Below the pieces are notes generated by a model that saw nothing but the letters and a program-made list of their open reading frames with translations, was not told the origin of the DNA and searched no databases. From Kordiimonadaceae bacterium (lineage in GTDB: Bacteria; Pseudomonadota; Alphaproteobacteria; Sphingomonadales; Emcibacteraceae): a stretch of 24,242 bases of DNA. Of this stretch, positions 1-6,799 are shown in pieces. The stretch is taken from positions 1 through 24,242 of the forward strand of contig JABIPV010000102.1 of assembly GCA_018699075.1 (NCBI GenBank), read 5' to 3'. Made by a program: the position numbers and the translations under genes. The stretch's first letter is position 1, and every line of letters starts with the position of its first letter.

Positions 1-572
1 CCCATACGGGCGCCCATCATGACCACCGCACCAAGAGCCAGCCACCCACCCATACCGTGGACGACGATAGAGCCGGCAAAATCATGGAAGGGATAGCCAA
101 ACATATTGGTAACAATGTCTTGGAAATTGAACAAATCACCCCAAACCATCCCTTCGTAGAAGGGATAGATGACGCCGACAATGATCGCTGTTGCGATAAG
201 TTGGGGTTTAAATCTACATCGCTCTGCTATACCCCCAGAAATGATGGCGGGTATAGCAGCAGCAAAAGTCATAAGGAAAAAGAATTTTACCAGATCATAT
301 CCACCTGCTGCGAAGGCTGAGTTTTCCATGGAACCGCAAATTTCTCTCGCACTACCAAGGAAACTAACGCCGTAGGCGATGTTATAACCAATGAAAAAGT
401 AAACAATTGTGGAAACAGCAAAATCGGAGATGATTTTAACTAATGCGTTGACCTGGTTTTTCTTGCGCACACTTCCTACTTCTAAAAATGCGAAGCCTGC
501 ATGCATCGCAAATACAAGTATGGCTCCAATTAGAATAAAAAATACATCAGCCCCTGCTTTAATCTCTTCCAC
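1..572 (-). CDS. amt: Ammonium transporter (Amt family), N-terminal part, cut by window edge
   Basis: Reading leftwards from a GTG at 572-570 gives about 190 residues of a polytopic membrane protein that would carry ammonium/ammonia across the inner membrane. The frame runs off position 1, so the C-terminal half is missing. Visible Amt hallmarks are the hydrophobic first helix (VFFILIGAILVFAMHAGFAF), the EVGSVRKKN loop, the GG-x-AER-type turn (SGGIAERCRF), and the conserved DFAGS followed by VVHGMGGWLAL, which carries one of the pore histidines. The GTG start is supported by an in-frame TAA six codons upstream and by AAGGAA just before it. No cleavable signal peptide of the E. coli AmtB type is seen. 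No PII (glnK) gene lies in the adjacent upstream space. The neighbour on that side is divergent. Family call is firm; substrate is taken from the family. Confidence 0.93.
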   Translation of the reverse strand, partial: MEEIKAGADVFFILIGAILVFAMHAGFAFLEVGSVRKKNQVNALVKIISDFAVSTIVYFFIGYNIAYGVSFLGSAREICGSMENSAFAAGGYDLVKFFFLMTFAAAIPAIISGGIAERCRFKPQLIATAIIVGVIYPFYEGMVWGDLFNFQDIVTNMFGYPFHDFAGSIVVHGMGGWLALGAVVMMGARM

Positions 573-612
573 GAAATATTCCTTCAGTTATGATTTAAAT
601 ATTTATGATAGG

Positions 613-630
613 TATCAAGAAGTGTGCCAA
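613..630 (-). promoter_or_regulatory. Candidate sigma-54 (-24/-12) promoter of amt
   Basis: On the minus strand, positions 629 to 614 read TGGCACACTTCTTGAT. The -24 box TGGCAC is perfect and the -12 box is TTGAT instead of TTGC(A/T). The predicted transcription start is near 603, about 30 nt before the GTG start. amt genes are often sigma-54/NtrC-controlled in proteobacteria, which fits. The core TGGCACACTT is identical to that of the psp promoter at 9121. The weakness is the GA in place of the nearly invariant GC in the -12 box. A single TGCACA (691-696) could be half of an NtrC site, but no full dyad was found. Confidence 0.5.
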
Positions 631-779
631 AGAAAAATTTCTTATAAATGGCAGTATTTGGCTAATAAATTTAACCGCAAGTATAAAAAGTGCACATTAA
701 TTAGCCAATAATTCGAAATCTTGAAGCGCCTGCCTAAAAAATAGACAATTTATTTTATCTATATTATCCGCGAAAATAA

Positions 780-807
780 TTGCGTCACTTATTATGGTGC
801 TTATAAT
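780..807 (+). promoter_or_regulatory. Candidate sigma-70-type promoter of the ubiH-like gene
   Basis: TTGCGT at 780-785, a 16-nt spacer, and a perfect TATAAT at 802-807. Transcription would start near 813-815, leaving a short leader before the ATG at 832. This argues against the in-frame GTG at 808 as the translation start. Confidence 0.5.
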
Positions 808-831
808 GTGGCATTTACTTATGAGAGAATA

Positions 832-2058
832 ATGGCAAAAACGACAAAAACATTAAAATCTGATGTGCTTATATCTGGCGCAGGTGTCGTCGGGATGACG
901 CTTGCTTATTCATTAGCAAGTCAAGGCCTACAGGTGACACTTGTTGATACGCTAGATGTCAAAAAGTCACTTAATGATGAATTTGATGGTCGATCCTATG
1001 CGATATCTTATGCACCATACGTCATGCTTAAAACCATTGGTCTTTGGGATAAGATTGGCATTGAAGCTCAGCCGATTAATGAAATACATGTTACCGATGG
1101 TGATAGTCCAATTTTCCTTCATTTTGATAAAGAGGAACTGGGAGAAGGGCCGCTTGGACAAATGGTAGAAGTGCGTCACATTAGGGCCGGACTTTATGAT
1201 GCAATCAAAGACCATAAAAATATTACACTTATATCACCGGATAGTATTGCGGCCGTTGAAAATTTCTCAGGCCAAACTCACGTTAAATTCGAAAGTGGTA
1301 AAACACTACAAGCGTCTTTGGTTATTGGTGCCGAGGGGCGCGGGTCTACTCTTCGAGCCCAAAATGATATAAAAGTGCGTGTCTGGGATTATAAGCAAAC
1401 GGGCATTGTCACAACTGTTGAACATGAACTTGATCATCAGGGGATAGCTCATGAAAAGTTTTTTGCCAGCGGGCCCTTTGCCATATTGCCCCTAAAAGAC
1501 AATCGCTCGTCAATTGTATGGTGCGAACCGCCAGACCGGGCGAAAACGATTATGGCATTAAATGAAAGATCATTTAATGCGGAACTTACGAAGAAATTTG
1601 GCACTTTTTTGGGTGAGGTAAAATCGTTAGGCCAACGTTGGTCCTATCCGCTTACCATGCAGCTAGCTGATCAATATACCGCGGAAAGGTTTTGCCTTAT
1701 TGGTGACGCCGTTCACGGTATTCATCCGATCGCGGGACAAGGGTTTAATCTGGGTCTTCGTGATATAGCCGCATTAAGTGAAGTATTGGTTGATGCCCAT
1801 AGATTAGGTGGTGATTTAGGCTCGGAACTTGTTTTAGAGCGCTATGTACATTGGCGCCGTACGGATAATAATATTCTCGCACTTGGAATGGACGGACTGA
1901 CACGGTTATTTTCAAATGATAACGCGGCAATCACTATAGCTAGGCGTGCGGGACTTGCGGCTGTGGAAGAAATGCCCGTCGTGAAGAAGTTTTTCATGAA
2001 ACATGCACGCGGTACGGTTGGAAAATTACCAAAATTATTAAAAGGGGAACCTTTATAA
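832..2058 (+). CDS. UbiH/UbiF/COQ6-family FAD-dependent monooxygenase
   Basis: A 408-residue flavoprotein of the aromatic-ring hydroxylase family that hydroxylates the ubiquinone ring precursor, probably at the inner membrane face. The N-terminal Rossmann motif GAGVVG (residues 16-21) binds the FAD ADP part. The second motif is GAEGRGSTLR (166-175), with Glu where GADG is usual. The GD motif GDAVHGIHPIAGQGFNLGLRD starts at residue 291 and matches the UbiH signature well. The start is set at ATG 832 because GAGAG lies just before it and a TATAAT box at 802-807 would overlap the alternative GTG at 808 (8 residues longer). A yceI-like gene follows 46 bp downstream on the same strand. Which ring position is hydroxylated (UbiH, UbiF, UbiI or UbiL-like) cannot be told from the motifs. 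Confidence 0.9.
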   Translation: MAKTTKTLKSDVLISGAGVVGMTLAYSLASQGLQVTLVDTLDVKKSLNDEFDGRSYAISYAPYVMLKTIGLWDKIGIEAQPINEIHVTDGDSPIFLHFDKEELGEGPLGQMVEVRHIRAGLYDAIKDHKNITLISPDSIAAVENFSGQTHVKFESGKTLQASLVIGAEGRGSTLRAQNDIKVRVWDYKQTGIVTTVEHELDHQGIAHEKFFASGPFAILPLKDNRSSIVWCEPPDRAKTIMALNERSFNAELTKKFGTFLGEVKSLGQRWSYPLTMQLADQYTAERFCLIGDAVHGIHPIAGQGFNLGLRDIAALSEVLVDAHRLGGDLGSELVLERYVHWRRTDNNILALGMDGLTRLFSNDNAAITIARRAGLAAVEEMPVVKKFFMKHARGTVGKLPKLLKGEPL

Positions 2059-2104
2059 TTTCCCTATTCTTGAATAAGACATATTTCTATTCTAAGGTCA
2101 CTTC

Positions 2105-2701
2105 ATGATTTATAAAAATGCTCTTCTTAGTTTGATATTTATATTTTCAACTTTTCCAGCTTTCGCAATAGATGGTGTGACAGGGATTGAAAAATACGAA
2201 ATTGATAAAAACCACACAAATATCATGTGGTATATTAGCCATATGGGCTTTTCTCGCACGATCGGCAATTTTAAAGAATTTGTGGGCACAATTGATCTAA
2301 ATCATGATGACCCGACTAAAAGTGAAATCTACATCACCATTGATACTTCCAGTATTTCTAGTGGCGTAGAAGAGCTTGATAAACAGTTAAAGGGAGTGCA
2401 GTTTTTTGATGTGGAAAACTATCCACAAGCAATATTTGAAAGCACTAACATTACATTGATCGAAGATGATAATGCGGAAGTAAAAGGTAATTTTACCATG
2501 CTGGGCAAGACGAGAGAAATTACACTTAATGTGCGCTTTAATAAAAGAGCTATGGACCCGATATTGAATATAATGCGTACAGGCTATTCAATAAGATCAT
2601 CGATTAAAAGATCAAATTGGGGTATGGATCAGATGTTGGCGTTTGTATCTGATGATATAAATATTACCATAGAAGCAGAAGCCTTAAGAGTAGTTCAATA
2701 A
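2105..2701 (+). CDS. YceI-like periplasmic polyisoprenoid-binding protein
   Basis: 198 residues. The N-terminus is a clear signal peptide: Lys near the start, a hydrophobic core LLSLIFIFSTFPAFA, and likely cleavage after AFA at about residue 21. The mature part follows the YceI pattern: a YEIDKNHTNIMWYISHMGFSRTIG strand-loop segment, then FVGTIDL, SISSGVEELDKQLKG-FFDVENYPQAIFES, NFTMLGKTREITLNVRFN, and a C-terminal strand in INITIEAEALRV. YceI proteins are periplasmic lipocalin-like beta-barrels that bind long isoprenoid chains such as ubiquinone tails. The position directly behind a ubiquinone hydroxylase gene (46 bp gap, same strand) suggests a quinone-related role, but that is inference. 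An AAGG ribosome binding site lies about 8 nt before the ATG. Family call is firm; the ligand is unknown. Confidence 0.88.
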   Translation: MIYKNALLSLIFIFSTFPAFAIDGVTGIEKYEIDKNHTNIMWYISHMGFSRTIGNFKEFVGTIDLNHDDPTKSEIYITIDTSSISSGVEELDKQLKGVQFFDVENYPQAIFESTNITLIEDDNAEVKGNFTMLGKTREITLNVRFNKRAMDPILNIMRTGYSIRSSIKRSNWGMDQMLAFVSDDINITIEAEALRVVQ

Positions 2702-2706
2702 TAATT

Positions 2707-2721
2707 GGTCAATTATTGACC
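2707..2721. terminator. Short hairpin between convergent genes
   Basis: GGTCAA-TTA-TTGACC forms a perfect 6-bp stem with a 3-nt loop in the 35-bp gap between the convergent yceI-like and Trm112-like genes. No long T tract follows on either strand, so a terminator role is weak. Confidence 0.3.
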
Positions 2722-2736
2722 TTACAATATTGAATG

Positions 2737-2934
2737 TTAGTCTAATTCTCTGGCTTCTTCCACCAACATAATGGGAATGCCATCCCGAACAGGGAAAGCG
2801 AGTTTAGCTTTTTCGCTGATCAGTTCATTGGTTTTTTCATTATAGGTGAGAGGTTTTTTTGTTACCGGACACGCTAATACCTCAAGCAGTCGGGGATCAA
2901 GTTTGCCATAATTTATTTTTGTGTCTTCTGACAT
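2737..2934 (-). CDS. Trm112 family protein (UPF0434/YcaR type)
   Basis: 65 residues. The core LDPRLLEVLACPVTKKPL followed by ELISEKAKLAFPVRDGIPIMLVEEARELD is the bacterial Trm112/UPF0434 pattern. In eukaryotes and archaea Trm112 is the activating partner of several methyltransferases acting on tRNA, rRNA and release factors. The bacterial role is less clear. Only one cysteine of the first zinc pair is present (CPVT rather than CPxC) and the later cysteines are missing, so a structural zinc is unlikely; I believe this is common in alphaproteobacterial members. It is the last gene of the leftward cluster, 9 bp after the LON-domain gene, which suggests co-transcription. Confidence 0.85.
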   Translation of the reverse strand: MSEDTKINYGKLDPRLLEVLACPVTKKPLTYNEKTNELISEKAKLAFPVRDGIPIMLVEEARELD

Positions 2935-2943
2935 GTATTCTTC

Positions 2944-3615
2944 CTAATGAATGTTATTCTGTAGCGATGTATTTTGTCCTGAAATATTTAATTCCATGAT
3001 TTTAATCATTAAATTTACCCGCTCCGTTAAGGTAGGTATTTCAAGCAGCATTTGTTTTTCTCCGGCGTCAAAAGGACAAATCATTGCCATGGCATTGATA
3101 TATTCTTCTGGGTTAATGCCTTCAAAGTCTAACAAGTTTACATCAATTTCCAGTTTAGTGAGGTAATTTTTTAGAATTTTTGTAAAGCCGTCTATTAATG
3201 GCTTTTCATTTATAAGTATTCCATCACCATCTTTATTATAATTTTCATAGCTGACGTTAAAAGTGCGGAAACTCCGTTCTGATTGGATTTCATTAATTAT
3301 ATGAAAGCGACGCAATCCGGTAAGGATGATGATATAATGGCCTTCTTTATTTATTTCATAATCAGAAATTAGCCCTGCACAGCCAATATTATATAGGGGT
3401 CGCCCTTCTTTTGCGGTGCCCGTAAGGTCACTTTGCATTGGGTCAAACTGTTGTTCAGTTGATTGTACCATACCGATAATGCCATTGGTATTTTTGGCGT
3501 GCTCAACCATGTCTAAATAACGCGTCTCAAAAATATTTAGAGGCAAAAACCCTTTAGGTAATAAAATTACGCCTGTTAAAGGGAAGATCGGAATTAGATT
3601 AGGAAGTTTATCCAT
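2944..3615 (-). CDS. LON N-terminal (substrate-binding) domain protein, no protease domain
   Basis: 223 residues from ATG 3615. The N-terminal pattern LIPIFPLTGVILLPKGFLPLNIFETRYLDMV is the LON substrate-binding (PUA-like) domain. The rest continues with GIIGMVQ, GCAGLISDYEINKEGHYIIILTGLRRFHI and a helical C-terminus. The protein stops where Lon would continue into its AAA+ and Ser-Lys protease domains, so it is a stand-alone LON-N protein whose biochemical role is not established. ATG 3615 is preferred over an in-frame GTG at 3654: it lies one base after the stop of the upstream cnoX-like gene, which suits translational coupling, and the conserved family start is near LPNLIPIFPL. Neither start has a strong ribosome binding site. 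Confidence 0.85.
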   Translation of the reverse strand: MDKLPNLIPIFPLTGVILLPKGFLPLNIFETRYLDMVEHAKNTNGIIGMVQSTEQQFDPMQSDLTGTAKEGRPLYNIGCAGLISDYEINKEGHYIIILTGLRRFHIINEIQSERSFRTFNVSYENYNKDGDGILINEKPLIDGFTKILKNYLTKLEIDVNLLDFEGINPEEYINAMAMICPFDAGEKQMLLEIPTLTERVNLMIKIMELNISGQNTSLQNNIH

Positions 3616-3616
3616 A

Positions 3617-4516
3617 TTACGAATATAGCAGGCTTGAGAGTTTACGTCTGGCACTCAGAGTAAAGGGGTCCATATGACCGGCCATATCAAAAAATTTCAA
3701 AAGTTGCTTACGTGCACCGTCCTCTTGCCAATCTTTATCGGCAGCAATAATATACAGTAGATGATCTGCGGCATCATTTCGGTTGTTAGTTGACCAAAGA
3801 GAGAGGGCCAAATCAAAACGGGCTTGATAATCATCCGGATTATCTTTTATCGCTTTTAAAAGGTCATTCACATCACCCAAACTTGCAGTTTGTTTTGCCG
3901 TATCAAGGGTGGCTTGCACGGCGGTAATTGCTGGATCATTTTTATTCTGTGCAGTGACGCCGGATAATACATGTTCTGCATTTTCAAGATCGTTCATATT
4001 AATCAAGCAGCTTGCGAGACCTGCCAAGGCTTTTGCATTATCGGGTTCAAGTTGCAAAGCTTGAGAATAAGCCCCGCCAGCATCTTCATATTTTTCCTCG
4101 CCATAGGCATTTTCAGCAAACTCTAGAATTTGATCAATTTCGGAAGGGCCGATTTCCGGAGCAATTTTGGCAATAAATTCACTAATTTCACTTTCTGTTT
4201 TAACGCCAGCAAAAGCATCGACTGGGCGACCTTGGACAAAAGCGACAACTGTCGGTACAGAACGGATCTGCATTTGTGTGGCGATTTCTTGGCAGTCATT
4301 AATATTTACTTTTGCCATCCTGACCGCATCACCGGCTTGGGTGATAACTTTTTCTAAAACCGGCCCAAGGGTTTTGCAGGGTTCGGACGATGGGGCCCAA
4401 AAATTAACGACCACTGGGATTTCCATAGATTTTTCGACAACTTCGGCGATAAATGATGATGTATCGACATCAATTATATTTCCGACATTTAAATTTGGCG
4501 CGTCAGTTTCTTGCAT
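3617..4516 (-). CDS. cnoX: CnoX/YbbN-type thioredoxin-domain and TPR protein
   Basis: 299 residues in two parts. Residues 15-115 are a thioredoxin fold: PVVVNFWAPSSEPCKTLGPVLEKV, then AKVNINDCQEIATQMQIRSVPTVVAF with the cis-Pro. Residues 125-295 are TPR-like helices (EEKYEDAGGAYSQALQLEPDNAKALAGLASCLI). This architecture is that of CnoX (YbbN), a holdase/redox-protective chaperone that passes clients to GroEL. The active site reads SEPC (44-47) rather than CGPC, so the N-terminal catalytic cysteine is gone and ordinary disulfide reductase activity is not expected. E. coli YbbN also lacks this cysteine. The gene precedes the LON-domain gene by one base and follows the YbaK-like gene by 45 bp, so the four leftward genes may form one operon with a protein-quality-control flavour. 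Confidence 0.9.
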   Translation of the reverse strand: MQETDAPNLNVGNIIDVDTSSFIAEVVEKSMEIPVVVNFWAPSSEPCKTLGPVLEKVITQAGDAVRMAKVNINDCQEIATQMQIRSVPTVVAFVQGRPVDAFAGVKTESEISEFIAKIAPEIGPSEIDQILEFAENAYGEEKYEDAGGAYSQALQLEPDNAKALAGLASCLINMNDLENAEHVLSGVTAQNKNDPAITAVQATLDTAKQTASLGDVNDLLKAIKDNPDDYQARFDLALSLWSTNNRNDAADHLLYIIAADKDWQEDGARKQLLKFFDMAGHMDPFTLSARRKLSSLLYS

Positions 4517-4561
4517 GTTTTACTCTTTTAATAAATGTAATAATGAAGGCTATTCTATGCT

Positions 4562-5065
4562 TTAAAGATGATCAAAATCTATAACAATCGGCGAAAAACC
4601 AAAATGATTTATAAACTTTAATAGATCGTCTTTGAGAATGGTGGTAGTCGCTTCATTGTGAAGAGGATGATAATTGAGATAATCATGTTTAAGCATTCCC
4701 GCATCTAGTACAACGGATAACTCTTTGTTGGTGACATTAATAAGCGAAAAGGGCGTTACGGATCCCGGCGTAACGCCGAGCATATCCACCATTCGATCGG
4801 CACTGGCAAAACTAAGCCGACCTACATTTAGCAGAGATGATTGGGAAAGGGCTTTAATATCCAATCTCTGGTCTTCAGACATTACAACCAAGAGAAAATT
4901 ATGTTTCTTATCTTTTAAGAATAGGCTTTTGCAGTGTCCGCCTTGAAGTTCCCCACGTAAGGCTTGGCTTTCTTCAACCGTATACATTGGTGCATGGTAA
5001 GTGGTGTTAGTCTCAATGTTTAAATGTTCAAAAAGGCACAATAAATCTGATTCGCTTGCGGGCAT
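4562..5065 (-). CDS. ProXp-ala/YbaK-family trans-editing aminoacyl-tRNA deacylase
   Basis: 167 residues of the YbaK/ProRS-INS superfamily. These are free-standing editing domains that hydrolyse wrongly charged tRNA, in this subgroup Ala-tRNA(Pro). Supporting segments are YHAPMYTVEESQ near the N-terminus, GGHCKSLFLKDKKHNFLLVVM with the conserved Lys (about residue 46), RLSFASADRMVDMLGVTPGSVTPFSLIN (the G-x-V-T/S-PF loop) and a C-terminal VVLDAGMLKHDYLNYHPLHNEATTTI segment, in which the HPLxNxATT pattern is typical of ProXp-ala. It is the first gene of the leftward cluster. Substrate choice between ProXp-ala and related ProXp groups is inferred from that pattern only. Confidence 0.85.
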   Translation of the reverse strand: MPASESDLLCLFEHLNIETNTTYHAPMYTVEESQALRGELQGGHCKSLFLKDKKHNFLLVVMSEDQRLDIKALSQSSLLNVGRLSFASADRMVDMLGVTPGSVTPFSLINVTNKELSVVLDAGMLKHDYLNYHPLHNEATTTILKDDLLKFINHFGFSPIVIDFDHL

Positions 5066-5165
5066 TTAAATTCCTAAAGTTTCTTTATATTTTACACGCT
5101 GTTATTGATTGAATATATAACGAATGATTGATAAATTGCCAAAAATATTTTTTTTGAGTTTAGAC

Positions 5166-5193
5166 TTGCAATTCAAGAATTGTTGCGTATTAT
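5166..5193 (+). promoter_or_regulatory. Candidate tRNA-Gly promoter
   Basis: TTGCAA (5166-5171), a 16-nt spacer, and TATTAT (5188-5193), followed at once by the GC-rich CCGCCGC. A GC-rich discriminator is usual at stable-RNA promoters under growth-rate or stringent control. The start would be near 5200, leaving a leader of about 35 nt before the tRNA. Confidence 0.4.
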
Positions 5194-5235
5194 CCGCCGC
5201 ACAGACACCAATTTATCGGTGCTCTTTATGGATAT

Positions 5236-5310
5236 GCGGGCGTAGCTCAGTGGTAGAGCATCACGTTGCCAACGTGAATGTCGAGAGTTCGAATCTCTTC
5301 GCCCGCTCCA
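5236..5310 (+). tRNA. tRNA-Gly (anticodon GCC)
   Basis: A complete 75-nt cloverleaf. The acceptor arm GCGGGCG (5236-5242) pairs with CGCCCGC (5300-5306). The D arm contains the GTAGCTCAG and TGGTAGAGC box-A region. The anticodon stem TCACG/CGTGA encloses loop TTGCCAA, with anticodon GCC at 5268-5270. The T arm is GAGAG-TTCGAAT-CTCTT. Discriminator T5307 is followed by an encoded CCA (5308-5310). GCC reads glycine codons GGC and GGU. Confidence 0.98.
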
Positions 5311-5440
5311 TTTTTCAAAATTCTCCAGACCTTTGATAGCAATTTTTTACCATAAGAAAAATCGTGACTGAATGATGAAACTCATTTAGCATAGCGGGAA
5401 ATATCAAAAATTTAGGGAGCGGCTTATCGCCGGGTAAAAT

Positions 5441-6799
5441 TTGTTAGGAAACTTTATTTCAAAAATATTTGTGTTGGTTATTGCTGTACTTGCTTTTGTA
5501 TATATCACCAGAATGTCTTTATATCCTTATGATGTGAATAGTGATTATCATTACAATTTCGCTGATAAAAATGCCATCACCAGCGAGTTAGAAATGAAAA
5601 ATGGCGTAATTAGTTTCGTTTCTCCATTAAAATCCAATCAAACATCATTTTTAAAAATTGTGGTTAAAGGGTCTATGGTCAGCCACTTTTTAAATCCTAG
5701 TTTGACGGTTTCAAATAAAACGGCTTCGGAGAAACAGTTTTTCGAACATGGTGCTTCCGGTATTCGCTACATCAATGTAACAAATTTAATTAATGGGGGT
5801 GAAAACCTTCTAAGCCTCGAAGGCAAAAACTTAATTTTTGCGAATGGAAAAGTTGATTTGGTCCAATTTGAGAATGTGTCCATGGAAGGAAAGCGGGTAT
5901 TAGTTTTAGCACCTCATCCTGATGATGCAGAAATTGGTGCTTTTGGCCTTTATAACAAGCATGATGAAGTGTTCGTCGTGACAGTTACGGCGGGCGATGC
6001 GGGCGGCTTTATGTATGATGAAATATATGAAGATCGTAAAAAGCATTATCTGAAAAAAGGTGAAGTGCGCACATGGAACAGCTTATCAGTTCCTCATTTA
6101 GGTGGTGTCGTGCCTGATAGAACCGTTAATCTTGGCTTTTTTGACGCAACCATTAAGGCCATGGCCACTAATAAATCGTTAGAAGCGGAAAGTCTTTATA
6201 TAGGCTCAGCTGACATAAATTTATTTCGAAAACAAAATGTGTCACCCCTTGCAAATGGGTTGACCGGTATCAGTAACTGGCCATCACTTGTGGATAATCT
6301 TGCCTATATCGTTAATGAAATTAAGCCGGATATAATTGTTACACCTTCACCGCAATTGGACAATCATTCCGACCATCAATATGTAACGCATGCCCTTGTG
6401 GAAGCGATGAAGAAAATTGATAAAAGGGACGGTCATTTGTTTTTATACACCAATCATTTTATTTTAAATGAACCATGGCCTTACGGTGATGCGGGTTCTG
6501 TAAGGTCTCTGCCTCCAAGCCCTGAGGAACGCCATCATTTCAGCAGTGTTTATTCTCATCCATTAACTAAAGAAGAACAGCAAAGCAAAGAAATCGCCCT
6601 TGATGCCATGAATGATTTAAGGCTCGGCACCGATCACCGCTATATATATCATTCCTTCAAATCAGCTATACTGGCCTTATGGGAAGAAATTAAAGGCAAT
6701 AACCAACTTTATTTCCGCCGCGCCGTAAGAAGTAACGAACTTTTCTTCGTCATTAAGACGGAAGAAATATACCAAGAGGGCGTGCCGGAACGATTATAA
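5441..6799 (+). CDS. Membrane-anchored PIG-L/LmbE-type deacetylase with N-terminal beta-rich domain
   Basis: 452 residues. An N-terminal hydrophobic segment (about 5-23, ISKIFVLVIAVLAFVYI) should anchor the protein with the rest outside the cytoplasm. Residues 30-148 are strand-rich with no recognised motif (LKIVVKGSMVSHFL, ENLLSLEGKNLIF), possibly a small beta-sandwich that binds a sugar. From 151 the PIG-L fold begins: RVLVLAPHPDDAEIG with the zinc ligands His159 and Asp162, and a second ligand motif HSDH at 309-312. PIG-L enzymes remove acetyl from N-acetylglucosamine-type sugars with Zn2+, so an envelope or exopolysaccharide substrate is plausible but unproven. The start is TTG 5441. An in-frame stop (TAA, 5435) lies two codons upstream and no ATG precedes the hydrophobic segment. 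The end overlaps the convergent pfk gene by 6 bp. Confidence 0.85.
   Translation: MLGNFISKIFVLVIAVLAFVYITRMSLYPYDVNSDYHYNFADKNAITSELEMKNGVISFVSPLKSNQTSFLKIVVKGSMVSHFLNPSLTVSNKTASEKQFFEHGASGIRYINVTNLINGGENLLSLEGKNLIFANGKVDLVQFENVSMEGKRVLVLAPHPDDAEIGAFGLYNKHDEVFVVTVTAGDAGGFMYDEIYEDRKKHYLKKGEVRTWNSLSVPHLGGVVPDRTVNLGFFDATIKAMATNKSLEAESLYIGSADINLFRKQNVSPLANGLTGISNWPSLVDNLAYIVNEIKPDIIVTPSPQLDNHSDHQYVTHALVEAMKKIDKRDGHLFLYTNHFILNEPWPYGDAGSVRSLPPSPEERHHFSSVYSHPLTKEEQQSKEIALDAMNDLRLGTDHRYIYHSFKSAILALWEEIKGNNQLYFRRAVRSNELFFVIKTEEIYQEGVPERL

Noticed and set aside
686..700. NtrC site upstream of amt
   Set aside because: Only one TGCACA half is visible, with no matching inverted half at the right distance.
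57..711. Plus-strand open frames opposite amt and in the amt-ubiH gap
   Set aside because: The minus strand reads as an unambiguous ammonium transporter across 1-572. The plus-strand frames are mirror images and the rest is AT-rich gap.
808..831. GTG 808 as start of the UbiH-like protein
   Set aside because: It overlaps the likely -10 box and lies upstream of the predicted transcription start. ATG 832 has a GAGAG site.
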